A stretch of DNA of 64,000 nt. Origin: Microcoleus sp. FACHB-672. GTDB lineage: Bacteria > Cyanobacteriota > Cyanobacteriia > Cyanobacteriales > Oscillatoriaceae. Made by a program: the position numbers and the translations under genes. Each line of letters opens with the position of its first letter. The first letter of the stretch is position 1. The stretch lies in assembly GCF_014695725.1 (NCBI RefSeq), contig NZ_JACJOU010000006.1:1-64000 (forward strand), written 5' to 3'. Below the pieces are notes generated by a model. The model had not been told where the DNA came from, ran no database searches, and was given only the letters and a program-made list of their open reading frames with translations. Shown piece by piece: positions 1 to 8,829 of this stretch.

Positions 1-240
1 TTAATCGGTGGTGCCGGCAGTGATCTCTTTGTCCTGAAAGTCGGTGCCGGCAGTGATACGATTACCGATTTCACGGATGGTGAAGATTTGCTGGGTTTAA
101 GTGCCGGTTTAACTTTCGAGAATCTTACGATTACTGTGGGTAATAATGCCACTTTAATTCTTGCCGGTGATGAACTTCTCGCCACCCTTACTGGCTTGCA
201 ATCTAACTTAATTACTGCCAGTGATTTTGCTCTAATCTAG
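1..240 (+). CDS. C-terminal end of an RTX/hemolysin-type calcium-binding protein (partial)
   Basis: The frame is open from base 1 and ends at TAG 238-240, giving 79 residues of a protein that begins outside the window. It starts with GGAGSDLFVL and continues GAGSDTITDF, the glycine-aspartate nonapeptide pattern of RTX calcium-binding repeats. A short beta-rich tail of the kind that closes such proteins follows (DGEDLLGLSAG, then a TITVGNNATLILAG-like stretch). Family members are usually secreted by a type I system and fold on binding calcium outside the cell. The upstream domains, and so the specific role, cannot be seen here. Confidence 0.75.
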   Translation, partial: LIGGAGSDLFVLKVGAGSDTITDFTDGEDLLGLSAGLTFENLTITVGNNATLILAGDELLATLTGLQSNLITASDFALI

Positions 241-287
241 CCCCACATCAACTAAGGGCATGGGGTGAGTGGGTAAGCGGGTAGAAA

Positions 288-334
288 TGCCCCATGCCCC
301 ATTCCCCATGCCCAATGCCCAATGCCCAATGCCC
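288..334. repeat. Tandem CCCAATG/CCCATGC heptamer-like repeat
   Basis: A run of near-identical 7-base units (CCCCATG, then CCCAATG three times) lies between the RTX-like gene and flv3. It resembles the short tandemly repeated sequences common between cyanobacterial genes. Similar GGGCATGGG-type runs recur at 4121-4143, 20784-20820 and 48260-48288. Confidence 0.7.
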
Positions 335-459
335 GTAAGCACCCGGCCAGTTTTAGGATTCTTAACCGACTCATAGGTTTTTTAATAAATCTTCATAATT
401 ATAACGTGTAACAATATGTGAAATGAACTAAGAATGGGTCGCTCAAAAGGAGGCCATTG

Positions 460-2187
460 ATGGTAGTGCTCACCGACCGAGTCCAACGCAGGCTGACGAT
501 AGAAACCGGCGAAATTTCCCAGGACACAACAACGATACGCTCATTAGACTGGGAGCGTGATCGTTTTGACATTGAATTCGGACTGCAAAACGGTACAACC
601 TATAACTCCTACTTAATTCGGGGTGAGAAAACAGCTTTAGTAGACACATCCCATGAGAAATTCCGCCAGTTGTATCTAGACACTCTGCGCGGCATCATAG
701 AACCCGCTGAAATTGATTATGTGATTATCAGCCACACGGAGCCAGACCATAGTGGTTTAGTCAAAGATGTCCTACAACTGGCACCGCAAGCCACAGTTGT
801 TGGTGCAAAAGTTGCTATACAGTTTTTAGAAGATTTAGTTCACCAACCATTTCAACGCCAAATTGTCAAAAATGGCGACAAACTCGATTTAGGCAATGGC
901 CACGTTTTAGAATTCGTCTCAGCCCCTAACCTGCACTGGCCCGATACAATTTTCACCTACGATCATAAAACCCAGGTTCTCTTTACCTGTGATGCCTTTG
1001 GGATGCACTATTGCTCTGATAAAACCTTTGACGAAGATTTAGCAGCCATTGAAGAAGATTATCACTTTTACTACGAGTGTTTAATGGCTCCTAATGCCCG
1101 TTCTGTCTTGGGTGCGATGAAGCGCATGGCAGACTTGGGAGAAATTACCACAATCGCCACCGGCCACGGCCCCTTGCTGCGTCATAACTTAGTAGAACTC
1201 ACCGGACGTTACCGGCAGTGGAGTCAAGCGCAAGCCAAAGCAGAAACCACGGTTGCTGTCTTTTACTTCTCAGATTATGGCTATAGCGATCGCCTCAGCC
1301 AAGCAATCGCTTATGGGATCACCAAAACCGGCGTTGCCGTAGAAATGATGGATCTCAAATTTGCCGAACCTCAAGAAGCCAGGGAACTTGTCAGTCAGGC
1401 AGCTGGTATCGTGATCGGCGCACCCCCAACCAGTGGCTTTGGTGCTACTACTGCCGAAGCTGCGATTAGTACCATTTTGGCAGCCGTTACTAACAAGCAA
1501 AGCATTGGTTTGTTTGAATCTGGCGGTGGAGATGATCTATCGATTTATCCCCTGCGGAGTAAGTTCTTGGAGTTGGGTTTAAAAGAAGCATTTCCCAACA
1601 TTCTAATTAAAGAAACGCCGACAGAAGGAACTTATAAACTGTGCGATGAAGCCGGCACCGACTTGGGACAATGGCTCACTCGCGATAAAGCTATCAAGCA
1701 GATGAAGTCCCTCGATAATGAACTTGATAAAGCCTTGGGGCGCATCAGCGGCGGGCTTTACATTATCACTGCCAAAAAAGCGGATGCCAGCAGTGCTATG
1801 TTAGCCTCCTGGGTTGCTCAAGCAAGTTTCAAGCCCTTCGGTTTAACGATTGCCGTTGCTAAAGATCGGGCAATTGAAGCGTTGATGCACGTCGGTGATC
1901 GCTTCGTTCTTAACGTACTGGAAGAAGGCAAGTATCAAGCGCTGATGAAGCATTTTCTCAAGCGTTTTCCCCCTGGTGCTGATCGGTTTGCCGGCGTGAA
2001 TACCCAGTCGGCTAGCAATGATTGCCCAATTTTAACTGACGCGGTCGCCTATCTCGAATGTCAAGTTGCCAGCCGCATGGAGTGTTCAGATCACTGGATT
2101 GTTTACGCAACAATTGATACGGGTCGTGTGTCCAATCCTGATGCGCTGCCGGCAGTTCACCACCGGAAAGTTGGCAATCACTACTAA
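460..2187 (+). CDS. flv3: Flavodiiron protein Flv3 (O2 photoreduction)
   Basis: A-type cyanobacterial flavodiiron protein that reduces O2 to water with electrons from the photosynthetic chain, acting with Flv1 as an electron safety valve. The 575 residues hold a metallo-beta-lactamase-like diiron domain (about 30-265), a flavodoxin domain (about 265-405) and a C-terminal flavin reductase domain (about 430-575). The diiron ligands look complete: the HTEPDH motif gives H92, E94, D96 and H97, followed by H159, D178 and a histidine in the GHGP motif near 241. The ligand set and the N-terminal sequence match Flv3 rather than Flv1. ATG 460 is chosen because AAAAGGAGG (445-453) lies six bases upstream; the TTG at 457 would be too close. 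flv1 follows on the same strand after about 180 bases, so co-expression is likely. Confidence 0.93.
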   Translation: MVVLTDRVQRRLTIETGEISQDTTTIRSLDWERDRFDIEFGLQNGTTYNSYLIRGEKTALVDTSHEKFRQLYLDTLRGIIEPAEIDYVIISHTEPDHSGLVKDVLQLAPQATVVGAKVAIQFLEDLVHQPFQRQIVKNGDKLDLGNGHVLEFVSAPNLHWPDTIFTYDHKTQVLFTCDAFGMHYCSDKTFDEDLAAIEEDYHFYYECLMAPNARSVLGAMKRMADLGEITTIATGHGPLLRHNLVELTGRYRQWSQAQAKAETTVAVFYFSDYGYSDRLSQAIAYGITKTGVAVEMMDLKFAEPQEARELVSQAAGIVIGAPPTSGFGATTAEAAISTILAAVTNKQSIGLFESGGGDDLSIYPLRSKFLELGLKEAFPNILIKETPTEGTYKLCDEAGTDLGQWLTRDKAIKQMKSLDNELDKALGRISGGLYIITAKKADASSAMLASWVAQASFKPFGLTIAVAKDRAIEALMHVGDRFVLNVLEEGKYQALMKHFLKRFPPGADRFAGVNTQSASNDCPILTDAVAYLECQVASRMECSDHWIVYATIDTGRVSNPDALPAVHHRKVGNHY

Positions 2188-2250
2188 CTTTTTGCAACCC
2201 AAAGGAACACAAAGGTTGCCCCCAATTAGTCAGTGATATTCAGCCAATGG

Positions 2251-2287
2251 AGATCCCCCCAGCCCCCTTTAATAAGGGGGCTAGGGG
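2251..2287. repeat. GC-rich inverted repeat between flv3 and flv1
   Basis: CCCCCAGCCCCCTT (2256-2269) faces AAGGGGGCTAGGGG (2274-2287) across a four-base loop, a strong hairpin with one imperfect position. This 'AGCCCCCTT...AAGGGGGCT' form is a familiar interspersed element in cyanobacterial genomes and may be a MITE-like relic. Its position just after flv3 means it could also act as a partial terminator or an mRNA processing/stability hairpin setting the flv3:flv1 ratio. That role is inference. Confidence 0.7.
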
Positions 2288-2368
2288 AATCGAGCTTTAT
2301 CCAAGAAATATTAGCTTTTGCGAACCTTTGCGGTTTTAGCCTTTAAATAAACTTACCCAACTTCATCT

Positions 2369-4090
2369 ATGACACCCGCAAAACCTCGTGATGTTCAAGT
2401 TCTCGCAACCGGCGAAGATACCAGAGTGCTACGTTCGCGTACCTGGGAAAGACTTAAATTTGAAGTTGAATATTCACTTCAACGAGGCACAACGGCAAAT
2501 TCTTTCTTAATTGAAGCGGAAAAAACCGCTTTAATTGACCCGCCGGGTGAATCGTTTACTGAAATTTATTTATCGGCGTTGCAACAGCGCCTTGATTTGA
2601 AAAAGCTGGATTATGTAATTTTAGGACACGTCAATCCTAATCGGGGCGCAACGCTGACAGCTTTGCTAAAATTAGCCCCTCAAATTACATTTGTTTGCTC
2701 AAATCCCGCTGCGATCGCTTTGCGTGCTGCTTTACCAGATCAAACCTTGAATATCAGGGTTGTGCGGGGGGAAGAAACTTTAGATTTAGGAAAAGGGCAT
2801 GAGTTGAAATTTATTACGACTCCGAGTCCACGCTGGCCTGATGGACTGTGTACTTACGACCCGAAAACGCAAATTCTCTACACAGATAAGTTATTTGGGG
2901 CGCACGTTTGCGGCGATCAGGTGTTTGATGAAGGGTGGAAAATATATAGTGAAGACCGGCGCTTTTATTTCGACTGTCTCCACGCTGCACAGGCGCGTCA
3001 GGTAGAAAGTGCTTTAGATAAAATTGCAGATTTGCCAGTGCGATTTTATGCCCCATCTCATGGCCCTTTGGTGCGCTATGGATTGACGGAACTTACCCAT
3101 CTTTACCGGCAGTGGAGTCAAGATCAAAAATCTACAGACTTGACAGTTGCCCTGCTTTATGCATCTGCCTATGGCAACACGGCAACGTTAGCGCAAGCAA
3201 TTGCAAAGGGCATAACCAAAGCAGGCGTGGGCGTAGAATTAATTAATTGCGAAGCAGTTGAGCCGGCAGAAATCCAAGAATCTATCGAAAAATGTGCTGG
3301 ATTTATTATCGGTTCTCCTACACTTGGCGGTCACGCCCCAACTCAAATTCAAACCGCTTTGGGGGTTGTGCTTTCTAACGCAACGAAGACTAAATTAGCC
3401 GGCGTTTTTGGTTCCTACGGCTGGAGTGGTGAAGCGATTGATTTGTTAGAAAGCAAATTACAAGATGCTGGTTATAAGCTCGGTTTTGAACCAATTCGGG
3501 TGAAATTTAAACCCACCGATGTCACGTTACAACAATGCGAAGAAGCGGGAACAGATTTTGCTCAAGCCTTGATAAAATCCCAAAAACTTCGCGCACCGAA
3601 ACAGTCCGTAAACGCTGCCCAATCGGATCGTACCGCGCAAGCAGTCGGTCGTCTTGTGGGTTCGCTTTGTGTCGTGGCAGCCAAGCGGGGAGAAGTAACG
3701 AGTGGAATGCTCGCTTCTTGGGTATCTCAAGCAACGTTTAATCCCCCTGGGTTAACGGTTGCGGTTGCTAAAGATCGCGCGATTGAATCTTTGATGCACA
3801 AGGGAGACAAATTTGTTTTAAATATCTTGGCTGAAGGGAAGCAATTGCGGAAACATTTTATGAAGTCTTTTGCACCGGGAGAAGACCGATTTGCCGGCTT
3901 AGAAACAAAAGAAGCTCACAACGGTTGTCCTATTTTAGACGGCGCTCTTGCTTATTTAGAATGCACTGTAGATAATCGCATGGAATGTGGGGATCACTGG
4001 CTGGTTTATGCGGTGGTTGAAAATGGTCAGGTGCAGCAACCTGCCGGCATGACAGCGGTGCAGCAGCGCAAAACAGGAAGCCATTATTAG
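2369..4090 (+). CDS. flv1: Flavodiiron protein Flv1 (degenerate diiron site, partner of Flv3)
   Basis: Second A-type flavodiiron protein, 573 residues, with the same lactamase-like, flavodoxin and flavin reductase domain order as Flv3. The canonical HxExDH motif has become GHVNPNRG (86-93): the first His is kept, while Glu, Asp and the second His are replaced by Asn, Asn and Arg. This is the known signature of Flv1, which works as a heteromer with Flv3 in light-dependent O2 reduction. The flavodoxin domain starts near LLYASAYGNTAT and the reductase domain near VGRLVGSLCVVAAKRG. No strong ribosome binding site precedes the ATG. It sits downstream of flv3 on the same strand. Confidence 0.92.
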   Translation: MTPAKPRDVQVLATGEDTRVLRSRTWERLKFEVEYSLQRGTTANSFLIEAEKTALIDPPGESFTEIYLSALQQRLDLKKLDYVILGHVNPNRGATLTALLKLAPQITFVCSNPAAIALRAALPDQTLNIRVVRGEETLDLGKGHELKFITTPSPRWPDGLCTYDPKTQILYTDKLFGAHVCGDQVFDEGWKIYSEDRRFYFDCLHAAQARQVESALDKIADLPVRFYAPSHGPLVRYGLTELTHLYRQWSQDQKSTDLTVALLYASAYGNTATLAQAIAKGITKAGVGVELINCEAVEPAEIQESIEKCAGFIIGSPTLGGHAPTQIQTALGVVLSNATKTKLAGVFGSYGWSGEAIDLLESKLQDAGYKLGFEPIRVKFKPTDVTLQQCEEAGTDFAQALIKSQKLRAPKQSVNAAQSDRTAQAVGRLVGSLCVVAAKRGEVTSGMLASWVSQATFNPPGLTVAVAKDRAIESLMHKGDKFVLNILAEGKQLRKHFMKSFAPGEDRFAGLETKEAHNGCPILDGALAYLECTVDNRMECGDHWLVYAVVENGQVQQPAGMTAVQQRKTGSHY

Positions 4091-4120
4091 GGGCAAGGCT
4101 TCGCCAACCTAAAGGTAGGG

Positions 4121-4143
4121 GGATAGGGCATGGGGCATGGGGA
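4121..4143. repeat. GGGCATGGGGCATGGGG-type short repeat
   Basis: Short G-rich tandem repeat in the convergent spacer between flv1 and the next minus-strand gene. It is the same family, in the opposite orientation, as the run at 288-334. Confidence 0.5.
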
Positions 4144-4204
4144 AGAGGGAAAGAATACTTAATCTTTATAGTGCCTCATCCCTCGTCCCCTCGTCTCTAG
4201 TAGT

Positions 4205-5602
4205 TTACAGCCGGCGAAATTCATTTTGCAATGCTCGATAGCGCGGATAACGTTGGCGAATAGCGTTAATATAATCTCGCCCGGTTTCTGGCGCTTTCAA
4301 AATGTCTTGATAAATCGATTTAATCGCGCCGGCATGACGGGCAGCCGTTCGATAGTGTTCGCGGCTTTGCAAGTCAATATAATGCTGCACTAGCTGCTCG
4401 TAAATCTTTAGGGATGCTTGGGGATAATGTTCTTTGACCCCTTCGGCAACTAAAACCTGCAACCGTTCAGCATGAAGGTGCCGATGTGCCAGTTGAATCG
4501 CGGCTTCCCAATCACTTTCAAATAAATAAATTTCCGCTAGCGTTTCAGGATTTCGCTTAGCAAATTCTAGTAGTTGGGGCTGTAATTCCTGCCACTGGTT
4601 TGCGGAAGCAGCAGTTTTAACTTGTTCGTACAAGTCCAGATTAACCCCACTATATTCTGCGGTTGCTATCAAAATGCGACAGAGGTTTTCGTGGTCGTGT
4701 TTTAGTGCGTAGTAATCTGCTAAAGTCCCTAATAATTCGCTGGGCTTAACCGATGAACCTAAGAATAAGATATCAAAACTATATCTCGGTTCGCGCCGTT
4801 TTTGAAGTAAAGAGGAAGCCCCACTTTCTAAAATAGCAATGTATTTTTGCTTGTCTTGTTTTTCCAGCCAGTAGTGAGCCAATTCTAAATACTGCTCTTC
4901 GGTTTTTAAATTCGCTTGTCGAATCCGCAGATAATTTTCTTCATCGCCTAATTTCAAGTAATAACCGGCACTTAACTCATTCGCTCTAGCATAATCACTG
5001 GTTTCTAATTGAGCCAGCAAATAGTGATAATCTTTCGTGCCGGCACTCAGGGTTGAAATTGCCTTTTCAATGGCATCACTCACCTCTCCATAACCGCACA
5101 TCCGCCAGGTGAGAGCATTCACTAACGCATCAAAATAAGGCTGCTTTTCCTGATGAGATAAAGCACTTTGTCTGACTGCTTCAGCATAAAAGTTAATCGC
5201 CGCTTCAATTTGCTGCGTCCCCACCGGCACATTTTCATACTCAAATATCTGCTTGCCACAAAGGACAAGATGCCACAAAACCTCTATCCGCTCATTTAAA
5301 GGCAGGATTTTTGCGGCTTCAATCATGGGATCGAGTTCGGGATAGCTTTCATCCTCATCATATTCGGGATCTAAATAAGCATATCGAGTTGGAAACGCCG
5401 CAAAAAAATTAGAGATTTGCTGCTTGAGTTGCTGCACTTGTTCAGTTTTTCCCGGCTTCGGCGTGTAGCGAATATTCGCTAGCAGGGCGCGACTAAAATC
5501 TGGGCTATCGCTGGACAATGTCAAGACCAAATCTAGCAGCTCCTGATGCGACATTGCTGATAAAGTCTGTTTAAGAGCACCCGGTTTATACATATCAATC
5601 AT
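4205..5602 (-). CDS. Hypothetical helical-repeat (TPR/HEAT-like) protein
   Basis: 465 residues, unrecognised function. The sequence is almost entirely helical and rich in pairs such as YYALKHDHENLCRIL and ELAHYWLEKQDKQKY, which look like TPR-type or similar alpha-solenoid repeats from about 110 to 440. There is no signal peptide or membrane segment. The layout recalls the C-terminal helical half of SWIM-zinc-finger-associated or DUF6880-type proteins, but that is a weak resemblance. ATG 5602 has GGAG six bases upstream (minus strand), which supports the start. It stands alone, convergent with flv1, with about 560 bases of upstream spacer. Confidence 0.7.
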   Translation of the reverse strand: MIDMYKPGALKQTLSAMSHQELLDLVLTLSSDSPDFSRALLANIRYTPKPGKTEQVQQLKQQISNFFAAFPTRYAYLDPEYDEDESYPELDPMIEAAKILPLNERIEVLWHLVLCGKQIFEYENVPVGTQQIEAAINFYAEAVRQSALSHQEKQPYFDALVNALTWRMCGYGEVSDAIEKAISTLSAGTKDYHYLLAQLETSDYARANELSAGYYLKLGDEENYLRIRQANLKTEEQYLELAHYWLEKQDKQKYIAILESGASSLLQKRREPRYSFDILFLGSSVKPSELLGTLADYYALKHDHENLCRILIATAEYSGVNLDLYEQVKTAASANQWQELQPQLLEFAKRNPETLAEIYLFESDWEAAIQLAHRHLHAERLQVLVAEGVKEHYPQASLKIYEQLVQHYIDLQSREHYRTAARHAGAIKSIYQDILKAPETGRDYINAIRQRYPRYRALQNEFRRL

Positions 5603-5681
5603 GAGTCAACTCCGTTTGTTCACGTTTCCTGACAAATCAGACATTTAAGCGACGTTGCTGCCAAGAATGTCGATCTGATCT

Positions 5682-5796
5682 CTTGTGGCGACTGAAAGCG
5701 GCGAGTCTCACTCGCACATCAATGAACCTCGCCCACCACAAGCGTTTTGCCTGTCACGCGAGTTTCCATTTTAAAGCCCCTTTTCAGCGGGCTTTA
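5682..5796. other. Structured intergenic region: nested inverted repeats and a hairpin
   Basis: In the 560-base spacer 5603-6161, CTTGTGG (5682-5688) pairs with CCACAAG (5736-5742), with CGA/TCG continuing the stem. Inside is a GCGAG-TCTCA-CTCGC hairpin (5701-5715). A second perfect 8-bp hairpin, TAAAGCCC (5772-5779) with GGGCTTTA (5789-5796), follows, without a clear T-tract. The nesting resembles the element at 7213-7274, so an interspersed repeat is the first reading; a small structured RNA is the alternative. I see no coding frame in 5797-6161, which is A/T-rich. Confidence 0.45.
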
Positions 5797-6161
5797 TTGA
5801 CACAACCTCAATTTTTAATCGCCTGAGCGTTGTGCGGGTTTGTTGATCGTAAAGTAGCTGTCTGTTTATTGCAATCTATTATGCAAATAATGAATAGTAT
5901 TAATGCATAATATCTACTTAGCCGGCATTGCCAATTATATTAAGTTGTAAATAGCGAATCATAAACTGCTGAGTAAAGAATCGCTTATCTTTTGGTAGAT
6001 AACAGAAATTGTAATTAACCGAGGTCATCTAGAAAAAGCATAGAAAATCTTTGTCTTATCAATTTTTCCTGACAGTTTAAATAGTCTTAAATCTCCTAAT
6101 TTCTAGATTATGACCGATTCAAAATCATTTTTATAGATAAAAAACTTATTTAATTTACTCT

Positions 6162-7118
6162 TTATTTCGGTTCAGAACTCACAGAATTTTCAACAGATGA
6201 GAGATGTTTTGGGGAGAAAATTGAGCGCCCTGCGATACTTTGAAAATAAAGGGTGCCGGCGGTAACAAGAAACAGAATATAACCAGCAGCTTGGGCGAGA
6301 TAAAGCTTTGCTCGATAGCCGAATAAAGCTTTAAGAACAACACCGGGAAACTGGTTATCGGGCAATACATTCGTAAAATTCCAAAAAATCGGCCCTAGAA
6401 TACAAGAAGGAGAACCCGCAAAGCAAAGGTTAGAAAATTGCGGTTGTAGCTGAGATAAAATACTGCCGGCAGCGTCAAATTTTTTCAGGGCGGAAATCAC
6501 TAAGCCAGAAACAATAAGGAGGAGAAAAACGCCCATGATTTGGAAAAACCGGCGAATATTAATTTTGACGCCCCATTTAAACAACAGCACGCCAATACCG
6601 GCAGCCCCAGCCAAGCCGGCAAGCGAACCCAATGCCGGCATCAAGCCTTGCTGAAATTTAGCCACGATAAACAAAACGGTTTCAAAGCCTTCTCTTAAAA
6701 CGGCGATGAAAATTAAGCCAAAAACCCCCCAGCCGGCTGCGGCAGTCTCTTGTTGCAAGGCAGCACTCACAGCCCCTTCAACTTCAGCTTTGAGAGATTT
6801 TGCCTGCTGAGTCATCCAAATCAGCATCCAACTAAGCATAGCAATCGCTACGACACTGAAACCGCCCTCCAACAAAGGTTCAACTACCGGCGCATAAGTC
6901 CAGTTGGAAGTGCGGAGGGTTTGCATTCCCCAACTGAACAAAATTCCTATCAACGCACTCGCAACAATTCCCGCAAGAATGCCGGCAAATACCCAAGAAT
7001 TCAGCCGGCTGGCATTCGCTTTTTTCAAACAAGCCAGCACAATTCCCACCACTAAGGCAGCTTCAACACCTTCCCGCAGGGTGATGACAAAAGTAGGCAG
7101 GGCAGCACTAAAATCCAT
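6162..7118 (-). CDS. FTR1-family high-affinity iron permease (copy A)
   Basis: 318-residue membrane protein of the FTR1/EfeU family, which imports ferric iron delivered by an oxidase. It carries both signature REGxE motifs, REGVE at 15-19 in the first membrane helix and REGFE at 142-146 in the fourth, and about seven hydrophobic segments. Length and spacing are normal for the family. It is the last gene of the right-to-left iron cluster, about 195 bases after the ferritin-like gene, with a hairpin repeat in between. Copy B (7847-8818) is a close paralogue. The least conserved region is the loop near 215-255, which holds a Cys pair (NLCFAGSPSC); copy B has a corresponding Cys pair there. Confidence 0.92.
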   Translation of the reverse strand: MDFSAALPTFVITLREGVEAALVVGIVLACLKKANASRLNSWVFAGILAGIVASALIGILFSWGMQTLRTSNWTYAPVVEPLLEGGFSVVAIAMLSWMLIWMTQQAKSLKAEVEGAVSAALQQETAAAGWGVFGLIFIAVLREGFETVLFIVAKFQQGLMPALGSLAGLAGAAGIGVLLFKWGVKINIRRFFQIMGVFLLLIVSGLVISALKKFDAAGSILSQLQPQFSNLCFAGSPSCILGPIFWNFTNVLPDNQFPGVVLKALFGYRAKLYLAQAAGYILFLVTAGTLYFQSIAGRSIFSPKHLSSVENSVSSEPK

Positions 7119-7212
7119 CGCTGTTTTGAGATTAAATGGCTATTGGCTAATCGCAAGAAATTCACTCACGATTAGCCGCGAATTGTGGCTGCATCTCAAA
7201 TTTGTCACAATA

Positions 7213-7274
7213 TTGGAGTGGGAGCATCTTGCTCCCTAATATGACAACACGCGGGCAAGATTCCCGCACTCCAA
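7213..7274. repeat. Interspersed nested-hairpin element
   Basis: Outer arms TTGGAGTG (7213-7220) and CACTCCAA (7267-7274) pair perfectly. Between them are two hairpins, GGGAGCA-TCT-TGCTCCC (7220-7236) and GCGGG-CAAGATT-CCCGC (7251-7267). The unit resembles the 'gggagcatcttgctccc' elements widespread between cyanobacterial genes. It lies between two genes of the iron cluster and could affect message stability; no coding frame is seen. Confidence 0.65.
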
Positions 7275-7312
7275 ATTTACAAAAATGGGATGCTCCCGCG
7301 AATTGTTCACAC

Positions 7313-7747
7313 TTAACTGTAATCGCGCAACATCTTTTTAATTTCAATATTGTGCATTTCTTCTGTGCCAATTTGCGTGCGAGCAAATTCTTCCAGATAA
7401 ACGCTAGCATCCTCAACCGTATGGAGCAAGTCTTTATACATCTCCAAGGCTTTTCTCTCATGGTTGAGGCTTTCTTCCAAAATATCGCGCACAGCGTGTT
7501 TGTAGCTTTCCTCCATCGGTGCGATTCGCAGACTGGGATGCCCTTCTAAGCCGGTGAGAATTTCCCCCACCTGTTGCGCGTGAATTAAAGACTCAGAGGC
7601 TTGAGCCTTAAAAAAGTCTACAATCGGTATCCGATTTGGCCCTGTCACCATGAGGGAATAGTGGGTGTAGCGCACAACCCCTGCTAATTCAAATTCCATG
7701 ATGGTATTTAGCAGGCTGATGGTTTTCTTTACGTCCAGCTCTTTCAT
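7313..7747 (-). CDS. Ferritin-like diiron protein (bacterioferritin/Dps-like)
   Basis: 144 residues predicted as a four-helix ferritin-like bundle. Likely metal ligands are E18 or E20 in helix 1, E52/H56 in helix 2 (ASESLIHA), E97 in helix 3 (NHERKA) and E129/H132 in helix 4 (TEEMH). The helix-2 spacing is ExxxH rather than the usual ExxH, a small departure. Proteins of this family oxidise and store iron or protect DNA from Fenton chemistry. Its place between two FTR1 permeases supports iron storage directly after uptake. A longer frame begins with TTG at 7810, but the ATG at 7747 gives a normal N-terminus. Confidence 0.82.
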   Translation of the reverse strand: MKELDVKKTISLLNTIMEFELAGVVRYTHYSLMVTGPNRIPIVDFFKAQASESLIHAQQVGEILTGLEGHPSLRIAPMEESYKHAVRDILEESLNHERKALEMYKDLLHTVEDASVYLEEFARTQIGTEEMHNIEIKKMLRDYS

Positions 7748-7846
7748 TCGTTGTTTAGTGTCAGTGTTAAACACAGGATAACGGATACTGGATAAAGAAT
7801 GAAGCCACAAATAGGAGATTTTTCTCGCTTAAATCTCCTATATGGT

Positions 7847-8818
7847 TTAATCGCGCTGAGAGCTTACAGATTCTTTCGCAGATTGCCGGCTTTTTAAGAA
7901 GGGGAAGAAGACACGATCGGCTAAGCTTTGGAAATAAATCCCGCCTATGGTAATTATAAATATCCCGTAACCCAGTGCTTGCACTAAAAACAGTTTGTCG
8001 GTATAGCCGAACAGAGCATTAAACAAAAGACCGGGAAAGCGATCTTCGGGTAAGATTTTAGTTGTATTCCAGACGATAGGGCCGAGAACGCAAGAGTGGA
8101 CCTTGGCAAACCGTTCGTAATAAAAACAGAGGGATTGAGATTTGCGATCCATCTGTGCTAAGGCGTTAATGGCTGTGTCAAAATGTCCGAGGGAGGAAAC
8201 AACCAGGCCGGCTACAATTAGCAGCAATAAGATGCCCATGTAGCGGAAAAATTGGCGGATATTGATTTTGACGCCCCATTTGAATAGCAAAACGCCAATT
8301 CCTGCCGCAACGCCTAACCCAACAAGCGCACCTAAAGCCGGAATAAAACCTTGTTGAAATTTTGCAACAACAAACAAAACCGTTTCAAAGCCTTCTCTTA
8401 AAACGGCAATGAAAATTAAGCTAAAAACCCCCCAACCGGCACGGCTATTGTTTTGAAGCGCAGCACTCACTGCGCCTTCTACTTGGGCTTTCATAAACCG
8501 CGCTTGCTTGGTCATCCACACCAACATCCAGCTGAGCATGATAATTGCTAGAACGCTGAATACGCCCTCTAGCAACGGCTCAATAATCGGTGCATATTGC
8601 TGGTTGGCAGTGCCTAAAGCTTGAATCATCACGCCAAACAGCAACCCCACCAGCGCACTCGCAACAATTCCTGCGATGACGCCGGCATAAACCCAAGGAT
8701 TTAACTGGCTTGCTTTTGCTTTTTTCAAACAAGCCAGGACAATGCCCACTACGAGAGCAGCTTCAACCCCTTCTCGTAGGGTGATGACAAATGTAGGTAA
8801 AGCAGAACTAAAATCCAT
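7847..8818 (-). CDS. FTR1-family high-affinity iron permease (copy B)
   Basis: 323-residue paralogue of copy A with the same N-terminal motif REGVE (15-19) and REGFE at 141-145, and about seven membrane helices. It starts 11 bases after the lipoprotein gene, so the two are almost certainly co-transcribed. In known FTR1/EfeU systems the REGxE glutamates line the iron path and an extracytoplasmic oxidase supplies Fe(III). Strong similarity to copy A through most of the length points to tandem duplication with the ferritin-like gene caught between, or to an ordered cluster duplication. Confidence 0.93.
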   Translation of the reverse strand: MDFSSALPTFVITLREGVEAALVVGIVLACLKKAKASQLNPWVYAGVIAGIVASALVGLLFGVMIQALGTANQQYAPIIEPLLEGVFSVLAIIMLSWMLVWMTKQARFMKAQVEGAVSAALQNNSRAGWGVFSLIFIAVLREGFETVLFVVAKFQQGFIPALGALVGLGVAAGIGVLLFKWGVKINIRQFFRYMGILLLLIVAGLVVSSLGHFDTAINALAQMDRKSQSLCFYYERFAKVHSCVLGPIVWNTTKILPEDRFPGLLFNALFGYTDKLFLVQALGYGIFIITIGGIYFQSLADRVFFPFLKSRQSAKESVSSQRD

Positions 8819-8829
8819 GATTTAGAAGG

